From: Chryseobacterium sp.
GTDB lineage: Bacteria; Bacteroidota; Bacteroidia; Flavobacteriales; Weeksellaceae
Reading direction: 5' to 3'
Length of the DNA: 64,000 nucleotides
Assembly: GCA_027492795.1 (NCBI GenBank)
Contig: JAPUEB010000044.1
Location: forward strand, 62,001-126,000
The stretch's first letter is position 1; every line of letters starts with the position of its first letter. The position numbers were made by a program, and so were the translations under genes. The notes under the pieces were generated by a model. The model saw only the letters and a list, made by a program, of their open reading frames with translations. It ran no database searches and was not told where the DNA came from. Of the stretch, positions 42,849 through 49,537 are shown piece by piece.

Positions 42849-45237
42849 GTTCGAGCTGATTTTTTACCAAGCGGTAGTATTCGCCTTTCAATGCTACCAA
42901 TTCCTGATGGTTTCCTTCTTCCACCACTTTTCCCTTATCCAAGACAATGATTTTATCTGCATGTTTTACGGTGGAAAGACGATGGGCGATGACGATAGCT
43001 GTTTTTCCTTTGAAGAAATTCTCCAGATTTTCCATAATCACTTTTTCGTTGTTGGCATCCAAAGAGCTAGTTGCCTCGTCAAAGAAAATGTATTCCGGAG
43101 ATTTATAGACGGCTCTTGCAATAAAGAGCCTTTGCTTTTGTCCGCCACTTATCCCTATTCCTTCGTTCCCTATTTTTGTGTTATAGCTTAAAGGAAGTTC
43201 TTCTATGAAATTTTTAATGTTGGCAATTTCTACAGCTTGCCGAAGTTTTTTCTTGTCTATATAGTCTTCACCTACCGCAATATTTTCTGCAATAGTGTCA
43301 TTAAAAATATATCCTTCCTGCATTACAACGCCGCAATGCTCCCTCCAAAATCTTGGTGAAATATTTTTGAGCTTCACTCCTATAATCCTCTCCCCAACCC
43401 TTTGCCTCATTATCTTTATTCTTTTTATTGGAATCGGCGAATCTTCGATTTCCAAAGGAGAGGGAGCTGATTGCGTTCCTATTGTTCTGCTATTAATGTT
43501 GTTTTCATTATTTTTTGCAAAGCCAATTTCTCCTTTTGTAGGCTCGTAGAATTTCATCAAAAGTTTTAGAAGCGTGGTTTTACCACTTCCGCTGGCTCCT
43601 ACAATCGCCGTGGTTTTTTGGTAAGAAATGGTGAGGTTTAGGTTTTCAAAAACAAACTGGTCGGAACCGATATAGCGAAATGACACATCTTTTACTTCTA
43701 TATCTTTTTGCGGGATTTCAGAAACATATTGCTCGTCTGTATTTTCTTCGTCTTCTTTGTCATGAATTTCTCCTAATCGTTCCAAAGAAATATTGGCATC
43801 TTGAAACTGCTTCACAAAATCAATCAGTTGCAAAAGTGGACTGTTTAACTGTCCAATAATGTACTGCACGGAAAGCATCATCCCCAAAGTTAAATTTCCA
43901 CTCAAAACCAATTTTGCCGAAAGAAAACTCACCAAAATATCTTTCATTTGGTTGATGAAGTTTCCACCTACGGATTGCCATTGCTCTAAAGAAAGCGACT
44001 GTATGCGGATTTTGAAAAGCTTTACCTGTAGAAATTCCCAATCCCAACGTTTTTGTTTTTCAGCGTTGTGCATCTTTATTTCCTGCATTCCGTTTACCAG
44101 CTCTATCACTTTGCTTTGTTCGGCAGAAATTTGGGAAAATCTCTTATAGTCGAGTTCCTTTCTTTTTTTCAGGAAAAAGGAAATCCAACCGGCATATAAT
44201 ACGGCGCCAACCAAATAGACTACAAACAAACGATAATCATAAAAAAGCAAAATCACACTGTAAATCAACAAATTCACCAGTGAAAACAAGGTGTTCAGCG
44301 AAGAATTGGTAAGGAGTTGCTCAATACGGTGATGGTCGTTAATGCGCTGCATAATATCTCCGGTCATTCTCGTATCAAAAAAACTGATGGGAAGTTTCAT
44401 CAACTTAATGAAGAAGTCCGAAATTATGGAGATATTTATTCTTGTAGAAAGATGCAGAAGAATCCAACTTCGTATTACCTCAACGCCCATTCTGCCGAGG
44501 AAGAGCATCACTTGCGCCAGTAGAACCAGATAAATAAAATTGAGGTCTTGGTTCTGTATTCCAACATCTACAATGCTTTGGGTAAGGAAAGGAAAAATGA
44601 GCGAAAGCAGACTTCCGGCAAGAAGCCCAATTGCTAATTGCCAAACCAAAGATTTATATTTGAAAAGATATTTGGATAGAAATTTGAAACTGGCTTTGTC
44701 CTCACCCCCGCCCTCTCCAAAGGAGAGGGAGTCCGATTGGGAATAAAAAGCGGGCGTGGTTTCCAAAATTAAAGCGATGCCTTCTTCTGTGGTGGCATCT
44801 GCATTTTCCCCTATCCAGTTTTTGATGAATTCTTGTTGAGAATATTCAATCAAACCATAGGATGGATCGGAAATCCTCACCCTAAATCCCTCTCCAAAGG
44901 AGAGGGACTTCGAGCGCGCTCTGCTTTGCGTTTTTTTGTTACCTTTTATTTCATATACCACCACAAAATGCTGTTTGTTCCAGTGTACAATGCAGGGTAG
45001 CGGAACCTCTTCTACAAGGGTATTAAAATCGATCTGAACGCCCAACGTTTTGAAGCCCATATTTTCTGCGGCGTCGCTTAAGCCGAGAAGCGAACTCCCC
45101 TCTCTTGTGGTTTCGGAGAGGTTGCGGATTTGTTGCAGGGGAATGGTTTTGCCGTAGAATTTGGAGATAATTCTAAGGCAGGTTGGTCCGCAGTCTTTGG
45201 CGTCGGGTTGTTTGTAGAAGGGGAAATGCTTTAGCAT
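42838..45237 (-). CDS. C39 peptidase-containing ABC exporter (PCAT)
   Basis: This 799-residue protein cuts double-glycine leaders and exports the mature peptide. The C39 domain (about 1-150) has Cys16 in DAKDCGPTCLR, a catalytic His in VHWNKQHFVVV and Asp in ISDPSYG. The membrane domain (about 200-470) follows, then the ATPase with Walker A GASGSGKTT (about 541-549), signature GISGGQKQR and Walker B YIFFDEATSSLD. Three segments do not fit the family: SKSLSFGEG before ISDPSYG, DSLSFGEGGGE between peptidase and membrane domains, and about 45 residues in the ATPase before LKNISPRFW. Each coincides with a palindromic DNA repeat read in frame. Confidence 0.93.
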   Translation of the reverse strand: MLKHFPFYKQPDAKDCGPTCLRIISKFYGKTIPLQQIRNLSETTREGSSLLGLSDAAENMGFKTLGVQIDFNTLVEEVPLPCIVHWNKQHFVVVYEIKGNKKTQSRARSKSLSFGEGFRVRISDPSYGLIEYSQQEFIKNWIGENADATTEEGIALILETTPAFYSQSDSLSFGEGGGEDKASFKFLSKYLFKYKSLVWQLAIGLLAGSLLSLIFPFLTQSIVDVGIQNQDLNFIYLVLLAQVMLFLGRMGVEVIRSWILLHLSTRINISIISDFFIKLMKLPISFFDTRMTGDIMQRINDHHRIEQLLTNSSLNTLFSLVNLLIYSVILLFYDYRLFVVYLVGAVLYAGWISFFLKKRKELDYKRFSQISAEQSKVIELVNGMQEIKMHNAEKQKRWDWEFLQVKLFKIRIQSLSLEQWQSVGGNFINQMKDILVSFLSAKLVLSGNLTLGMMLSVQYIIGQLNSPLLQLIDFVKQFQDANISLERLGEIHDKEDEENTDEQYVSEIPQKDIEVKDVSFRYIGSDQFVFENLNLTISYQKTTAIVGASGSGKTTLLKLLMKFYEPTKGEIGFAKNNENNINSRTIGTQSAPSPLEIEDSPIPIKRIKIMRQRVGERIIGVKLKNISPRFWREHCGVVMQEGYIFNDTIAENIAVGEDYIDKKKLRQAVEIANIKNFIEELPLSYNTKIGNEGIGISGGQKQRLFIARAVYKSPEYIFFDEATSSLDANNEKVIMENLENFFKGKTAIVIAHRLSTVKHADKIIVLDKGKVVEEGNHQELVALKGEYYRLVKNQLELGN
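43384..43470. repeat. palindromic repeat in the ABC exporter gene, insert 3
   Basis: CCTCTCCCCAACCCT (about 43388-43402) and CCAAAGGAGAGGGAGC (about 43452-43467) are the two ends of a CTCTCC/GGAGAG element that contains a further inner segment of about 50 bp. The frame stays open and adds about 45 residues to the nucleotide-binding domain. Confidence 0.65.
44702..44737. repeat. palindromic repeat in the ABC exporter gene, insert 2
   Basis: CCCTCTCC (44711-44718), AAA, GGAGAGGG (44722-44729), preceded by CTCACCC. It encodes DSLSFGEGGGE in the linker between the peptidase and membrane domains. Confidence 0.75.
44877..44915. repeat. palindromic repeat in the ABC exporter gene, insert 1
   Basis: TCCCTCTCC (44887-44895), AAA, GGAGAGGGA (44899-44907), preceded by CTCACCCTAAA. 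It encodes KSLSFGEGFRVR immediately before the catalytic-Asp motif ISDPSYG of the C39 peptidase. Confidence 0.75.
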
Positions 45238-45285
45238 TCGTGAACACCTTTAAAAAATAATAAAATAAAGTGAACAAAAGACTTT

Positions 45286-46803
45286 TTAAGCTTCATTAAT
45301 TATTTCTTCATCTTCTAAAATATCATCAATGAAATAATTGATGTCTTTTCTGTCGTATTTGTCTGGAAATTGATAGCCATTTATCAAAATAATAGGTGTG
45401 AAATTTAACTGTTTTTCTGCGTTTTCTTCTCCAATTTCATAATACGCTTTCAAGTTTTCAGAAGATGTTTGTAGGTGAGGATATAGCTTCTGCAATTTTT
45501 CTAATTTACGCTCCTCATACCAATATCTTATAAGCTTCAACAAATCACTTGCGTTATTTTTGTAGGTGGCATCAAATAGAGAAATCAAATTTTTGTATTC
45601 TTCATGTTCATTTTCAGTAATGTTGAACCGTATTTGAAGGGATATGCTTTCATTGTGATTTTCAATAATTTTTTCGATAAGGTGATGAGCATCTTTGCAA
45701 TATCCACAGTAAGGATTAGAAATAAGGGTAATATGAATTTTTGCATTTTCATTTCCAAAGAAAAACCCTGCTTTTGGGTCTTTGAAGATTACTTTTTCTT
45801 TGTCTAACAATTCTCTTTTAAAGAGTTCATAATTTCTTTTGAAGCGCAGGTTCTTTATATTTTCTTTTCTGTATTTTTCCTTCTCTTCGATGGTTTTTGA
45901 AATATAGTGTATAAGGAACAGTACAATTAGAAAAGAAAAAAGTGTAACCAACAATTCTAAAATTGAAAAGTCCTCACGAAAACTGAAATAGGCAATAGCA
46001 AACTGCGCCAACAAAATACCAATCACCAAACCGCAAACCTTGCAAAAAATTTTTTGGCTTATCTGGTAATAAACAGAATAAATAACGCTGAAGAGAGACA
46101 GAGAAGTAATTCCCAAAAACACAATGCTCTCTTTTGAAATAAGGAGTGGCAGTATAGATATAGCAATGAAATAAACAAACCCAAAATCTGAAAATTTCAT
46201 ATCGAAAAGCTTGAAATCTTTAGACTGAATAATTTTCTTGCAGGCATCCTCCGAAGATTGTTGTTTTGCTCCCATCCCACAGAAACTTTGCAGAACAACC
46301 GAATCTGAACCAAATTTTTCTTTGAAAATTTCATAAAAAAGATAAACTCCCGATAAAGAGAGCATTTGGAATAGGAAGCTCCAAACTTTCCAATTTAGAA
46401 AGGTGTTTATAAGAAGAATAGCTAATGTTGAAAATAAAATAACTAAATAAAGGAGGCTATTGGGTTTTACAGTTTTTTCTACATTCTTTTTCTCAAAAAG
46501 AAGGACGAAATCTTTGGCGTTTTCCTTTAAAGTATCAAAAGAAACCAATTCCTCTTTATCTGTAAAAATTTTTGCTTGGCTACCGTTTCTATGTACAAGC
46601 GCAAAATTACCCTTGTAAATGGTGATAAATTCTTCCGGAAGTTCCTCCCAATATTCTTTCTCCAGTTCATAAGCATCGTTTTTTACGCCCAAGAAATTGA
46701 GCGTGTCGCTGAACGCTAATGCAGAAGAGTAATTGGGGTGGGATTGGAATTGGAATTGGAATTCAGATGAATTAAGATTCAAATTTTCCAGCACGCCATT
46801 CAT
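45286..46803 (-). CDS. VKOR-thioredoxin fusion with C39-like N-terminal domain
   Basis: A 505-residue membrane protein. The N-terminal ~100 residues (HPNYSSALAFSDTLNFLG...YKGNFALV) look like a C39 peptidase-like domain without the catalytic Cys. Membrane helices (about 115-300) form a vitamin K epoxide reductase-like domain with FCGMG and a CKVC redox pair. The C-terminal thioredoxin-like domain (about 345-505) has the active site NPYCGYCKDAH and the cis-Pro segment NFTPIILING. Such fusions oxidise thiols of exported proteins, passing electrons to quinone. It overlaps the upstream TlpA-like gene by 4 bp and precedes the exporter gene by 48 bp, consistent with making disulfides in the Cys-rich peptide. 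Confidence 0.88.
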   Translation of the reverse strand: MNGVLENLNLNSSEFQFQFQSHPNYSSALAFSDTLNFLGVKNDAYELEKEYWEELPEEFITIYKGNFALVHRNGSQAKIFTDKEELVSFDTLKENAKDFVLLFEKKNVEKTVKPNSLLYLVILFSTLAILLINTFLNWKVWSFLFQMLSLSGVYLFYEIFKEKFGSDSVVLQSFCGMGAKQQSSEDACKKIIQSKDFKLFDMKFSDFGFVYFIAISILPLLISKESIVFLGITSLSLFSVIYSVYYQISQKIFCKVCGLVIGILLAQFAIAYFSFREDFSILELLVTLFSFLIVLFLIHYISKTIEEKEKYRKENIKNLRFKRNYELFKRELLDKEKVIFKDPKAGFFFGNENAKIHITLISNPYCGYCKDAHHLIEKIIENHNESISLQIRFNITENEHEEYKNLISLFDATYKNNASDLLKLIRYWYEERKLEKLQKLYPHLQTSSENLKAYYEIGEENAEKQLNFTPIILINGYQFPDKYDRKDINYFIDDILEDEEIINEA

Positions 46804-47843
46804 TTTTTCATAAGCTTTGTACTTAAATAATCATCAAGTTTTTCAGGAGAGACGTCCTGTGCTATTATATTGCCATCCGGATCTAATAAGAAATTTGTAG
46901 GATATTTTGAAACATTCATTTTACGAGAAAAATCGGAATTTTCATCCCAATAATTCTTCCAATTAATATTGAGTTCAACAATTTTTCTTTTCCAATTTGG
47001 CAAATCCTTTTCACGATCTATAGATATTCCAATTATTTCAAAATTTTTAGTACCATATTTTTCATAAATACTCAGAAACTTCGGCATTTGGTAAATGCAT
47101 GGCTTACAGTAGCTGAACCAAAAATCAAGAAGTACATATTGGTTTTTATTTTTTAAAATTATATCCTCTTTTTTTAATTCCATGTTTTTTAGCACAAATC
47201 CATCCCGAAGTGTATTTTGGAAGTTTCTAATATCATCAATTTTGTTCAAAAAGGCTTTAAAAATAGAAGTGGATTTGATGTTATCGGAAAAAGATGAAAG
47301 GGCTTCCTCTTGGTAATGATTAGGTTTGTTATTGCTAAACCTTTCTATTAAAATCCATAAAGCTACGAAGGATGAAGGGTTTTTCTTTATGTAATTAAGT
47401 AAAATATAATCTTCCAATGCATCATTTACCTCTGTATTGTCGAATATGGATGTAATGTGTGCGCTCTTAAGCACATTCCTTAATTTTATATATTCATCAT
47501 TCGTTTTTGAACCTCGTACTCTCAAAGTGATGCGTGAGTCTTTATTTTGATGATATTCAAGTTCTTGATAGCTGTTTTCCAGAAAAAAACCATCAGAAAT
47601 GGTATTGTCTGTAACTAACCAAAAATAGGTGGGATAGTCTATATTTCCTTGAAATTTAAATTTTCCTTCTAAACTTGGTTTTTTACTTATACCATTTTCA
47701 ATATTGAAAAAATTAAAAATTTTCGCATTTGGCTGAATAAGCCAAACACTATCAGTTTTAATATTGGTGTTTCCTTGTAGAAAAAACTTTTTTTGCTGAG
47801 CATTGATTTGAAAAGATAAAAGAATAATAAATAGATATTTCAT
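46800..47843 (-). CDS. TlpA-like thiol-disulfide oxidoreductase
   Basis: A 347-residue exported protein (signal about 1-15). The N-terminal half is a DUF4369-like beta domain (LQGNTNIKTDSVWLIQP, FKFQGNIDYPTYFWLV), and the middle is helical. A C-terminal thioredoxin-like domain (about 225-347) has the redox motif CKPC in WFSYCKPCIYQMPKF and a cis-Pro near KYPTNFLLDPDG. It is predicted to reduce or isomerise disulfides outside the cytoplasm. It follows the leader-peptide gene after a hairpin and overlaps the VKOR gene. Confidence 0.87.
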   Translation of the reverse strand: MKYLFIILLSFQINAQQKKFFLQGNTNIKTDSVWLIQPNAKIFNFFNIENGISKKPSLEGKFKFQGNIDYPTYFWLVTDNTISDGFFLENSYQELEYHQNKDSRITLRVRGSKTNDEYIKLRNVLKSAHITSIFDNTEVNDALEDYILLNYIKKNPSSFVALWILIERFSNNKPNHYQEEALSSFSDNIKSTSIFKAFLNKIDDIRNFQNTLRDGFVLKNMELKKEDIILKNKNQYVLLDFWFSYCKPCIYQMPKFLSIYEKYGTKNFEIIGISIDREKDLPNWKRKIVELNINWKNYWDENSDFSRKMNVSKYPTNFLLDPDGNIIAQDVSPEKLDDYLSTKLMKK

Positions 47844-47856
47844 GTATTATAAATTA

Positions 47857-47887
47857 AATACTGTTTCAAAAAAATTGAAACAGTATT
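47857..47887 (-). terminator. hairpin between the leader peptide gene and tlpA-like gene
   Basis: Perfect 13-bp arms AATACTGTTTCAA (47857-47869) and TTGAAACAGTATT (47875-47887) with an A5 loop, followed on the minus strand by a moderately T-rich stretch. It could be a partial terminator or an mRNA stabiliser that lets the peptide be made in excess over the maturation genes. Confidence 0.65.
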
Positions 47888-47978
47888 ATGTTAAGATTTT
47901 TTTTGACTATTAATTTGACAAGAAAAAATAATAGCTCTTTGGAAAGTGAAATTTTCTAATTACTTTTAACAAAGTTCA

Positions 47979-48182
47979 TTATGCACTTACACAACGTAAC
48001 CACTTAGGGTCATTATTGATTATTTTACAAGAACAGTTGTTCTGTACATTCCCACATGTTTGTCCCGCTTCACCACACGCTCCGCCTCCACATTGTCCAT
48101 CATCAGGAGGAGCTATAAACTTATCTGAACCGCCTTTTAAATTTTTAAATTCCTCTCTCGAAAGTTTCTTTAGATTTTTCAT
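47979..48182 (-). CDS. double-glycine leader, six-cysteine bacteriocin-like peptide precursor
   Basis: A 67-residue precursor. The leader MKNLKKLSREEFKNLKGG (18 residues) has the amphipathic helix and GG cleavage site recognised by C39 exporters and is typical of Bacteroidota bacteriocin-like or natural-product precursors. The core of 49 residues holds six cysteines (in GQC, GAC, QTC, NNC, SC, LRC), an even number suited to three disulfides, plus a GGGACGEAG stretch. A 25-codon upstream extension to 48257 is rejected: it would add a hydrophobic stretch before an intact leader. The neighbouring exporter, VKOR fusion and TlpA-like protein fit its maturation. Function (antimicrobial, signal or other) is unknown. 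Confidence 0.85.
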   Translation of the reverse strand: MKNLKKLSREEFKNLKGGSDKFIAPPDDGQCGGGACGEAGQTCGNVQNNCSCKIINNDPKWLRCVSA

Positions 48183-48211
48183 AATAAAATAATTTTGATT
48201 GTTAGACTTCT

Positions 48212-48219
48212 CAAAACTA
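48212..48219 (-). promoter_or_regulatory. -7 box for the leader peptide gene
   Basis: TAGTTTTG on the minus strand fits TAnnTTTG and would give a start near 48205, about 23 bases before the ATG. Confidence 0.45.
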
Positions 48220-48248
48220 AAAATTACTATGTTGTAAATATATAAAAC

Positions 48249-48328
48249 CTTATGCATATTTTATACATTTTATATGCGGATAAATTTACATTTTTTATCT
48301 TTGTTGTTATCCTAATGCATATTATATG
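48249..48328. promoter_or_regulatory. putative operators in the divergent peptide/XRE promoter region
   Basis: CCTTATGCATATT (48249-48261) and CCTAATGCATATT (48311-48323) form a direct repeat. The first begins an inverted repeat GCATAT-N12-ATATGC (48254-48277). The second runs into the palindrome CATATTATATG (48318-48328), which covers the ATG of the XRE gene. These are plausible sites for the divergent HTH regulator; binding is inferred. Confidence 0.5.
48296..48303 (+). promoter_or_regulatory. -7 box for the XRE regulator
   Basis: TATCTTTG, matching TAnnTTTG, 23 bp before the ATG. The region at -33 overlaps the ATATGC arm of the putative operator. Confidence 0.5.
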
Positions 48329-48698
48329 AAAACAAAATTGCAGGAAGTGCGCAACAGAAAAGGCTTATCGCAAGAACAGGTGGCTGAAATGGTGGGTATG
48401 ACGCAGAGCAACTATAGCAGAAAAGAAAACGGTTTCACCAAAATGTTTCAACCAGAGTGGGAACTTATTGCAAAAAAAATTAGATGTTTCTTTAGAAGAT
48501 ATTTTTGAAGAAGATACTAAAACCGTAATCTATAAAAACAAAGAAGGCAATAATAACTTCAATTTTGGCACCATCAATGTAAATATTCCAGATTTTGTTC
48601 TCAACTATATCAATATTCTTCAAGTTCAGACTGAAAAGCTACAAGCAGAAATTCAACTTTTAAAAGAAGAAAACGCTTCGCTAAAAAACCAAAAATAA
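48326..48698 (+). pseudogene. XRE-family regulator interrupted by a frameshift at an A8 tract
   Basis: Two overlapping frames together encode one regulator of about 124 residues. Frame one (48326-48508) gives an XRE helix-turn-helix, RNRKGLSQEQVAEMVGMTQS, through WELIAKK and then runs out of frame. Frame two (from 48468) resumes KKLDVSLEDIFEED, the usual continuation, and ends in a coiled-coil (about 95-124). The junction is a run of eight A residues (48472-48479); seven would restore the frame. This may be a true mutation, a phase-variable switch, slippage during expression, or a sequence error. The gene is divergent from the leader peptide gene and probably regulates it. Confidence 0.8.
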
Positions 48699-48724
48699 TT
48701 TTTTACAATCACCATATTAAGTAC

Positions 48725-48750
48725 AAAAAGCATCCAGCAAGATGCTTTTT
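48725..48750 (+). terminator. intrinsic terminator after the XRE gene
   Basis: AAAAAGCATC (48725-48734) and GATGCTTTTT (48741-48750) with a 6-base loop. Confidence 0.85.
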
Positions 48751-48797
48751 GTGTTTAGTGATACTCTTTTTCAATATAATGATATCTTCACAAAAAC

Positions 48798-48845
48798 AAA
48801 TTATAGCCTCAAAGAGTATAATTATACCCTCCGAGGCTATAATTT
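48798..48845. repeat. 13-bp inverted repeat of unknown role
   Basis: AAATTATAGCCTC (48798-48810) and GAGGCTATAATTT (48833-48845) are perfect arms around a 22-base loop containing TATAATTATA. There is no good T tract, so a terminator role is doubtful. Confidence 0.65.
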
Positions 48846-48860
48846 GATACTTTTTGTATA

Positions 48861-48903
48861 AAAAAAGACTCTTTTAGTCTATAATTAATCACTGAAAGAG
48901 TCT
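48861..48903 (-). terminator. terminator of the 160-residue hypothetical gene
   Basis: On the minus strand AGACTCTTT (from 48903) pairs with AAAGAGTCT (to 48868) and is followed by a T7 tract. Confidence 0.7.
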
Positions 48904-48925
48904 AAATAAAGTTCAATGCAATTTG

Positions 48926-49408
48926 CTAAGGTTTTGGCGGTGCATTTTTAGCGGAACGCTTGCTAAAACGCTGGGATAAATCCTCGTAAATTGGTTTTGC
49001 TGTCGGGATGCCTTGTCTCGCAGCCTCTTTTACCGGACCATAGTAGAGCATTGCCGCTACCAATGCCTCGCTTCCGGCAAGCATTACGGTATCTTCCATA
49101 TCAGAAGCCAACTGTTGCGCAAGGTTTGCCAATGGATTTAGTTGCGACACAATAGCTTCGTCCTTCAAAAATTCTTCCTTGTTCATATAGGCAGGCGCAA
49201 ACTCGGCATTGGTATCGAGATAGCTTTTTACCTTTTGTACTGTAGCAATAGTTTTATCCCCCATTTTGAAAAGAGATTTTCGCTGATCTGCAGTGAGTGC
49301 CTGTAAATAAGGTGCAAGTGCAGATTTACATTCCTGTAACTTTTGCGTTACTTCCTCCAAAACAGATGAAGGAATTTCTTTGCTGATTTGATTGTTCGTT
49401 CCCATCAT
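48926..49408 (-). CDS. hypothetical helical protein
   Basis: A 160-residue cytoplasmic, all-helical protein with no signal peptide and no recognised domain. There is a conserved-looking core (LQALTADQRKSLFKMGDKTIATVQKV, about 40-65) and a second helical bundle segment (about 95-135), then a charged tail. It lies between the alternative complex III operon and the peptide locus as an independent unit with its own terminator. Proteins of this kind occur widely in Bacteroidota without assigned function. Confidence 0.7.
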   Translation of the reverse strand: MMGTNNQISKEIPSSVLEEVTQKLQECKSALAPYLQALTADQRKSLFKMGDKTIATVQKVKSYLDTNAEFAPAYMNKEEFLKDEAIVSQLNPLANLAQQLASDMEDTVMLAGSEALVAAMLYYGPVKEAARQGIPTAKPIYEDLSQRFSKRSAKNAPPKP

Positions 49409-49489
49409 TTATAAATTTAATTGTTAAACAGAGTAAAAATACTGATTATATCTTTCATAAAAAATAGGTAAAGTATACTTTAATAGATA

Positions 49490-49518
49490 AAAAAAACCGG
49501 CTGAAATCAACCGGTTTG
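49490..49518 (-). terminator. intrinsic terminator of the act operon
   Basis: On the minus strand AACCGGTT and AGCCGGTTTTTTTT flank GATTTC, forming a stem of the CCGG arms followed by a T8 tract. A degenerate version of the same sequence lies after the HlyD gene (about 41511-41536). Confidence 0.75.
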
Positions 49519-49537
49519 TTTTATTTACTTCAAATCT

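Noticed and set aside
44702-44915. Intergenic repeats marking a break in the ABC exporter gene
   Set aside because: The frame is open through all copies and every catalytic motif before and after them is present, so the gene is kept as intact.
48183-48257. N-terminal extension of the GG-leader peptide
   Set aside because: The extension would add a hydrophobic stretch before a complete, typical leader and would cover the predicted promoter box at 48212-48219.
48468-48698. Separate 76-residue gene starting at TTG
   Set aside because: It continues the XRE protein sequence exactly where the first frame is lost at the A8 tract, so it is treated as the second part of one frameshifted gene.
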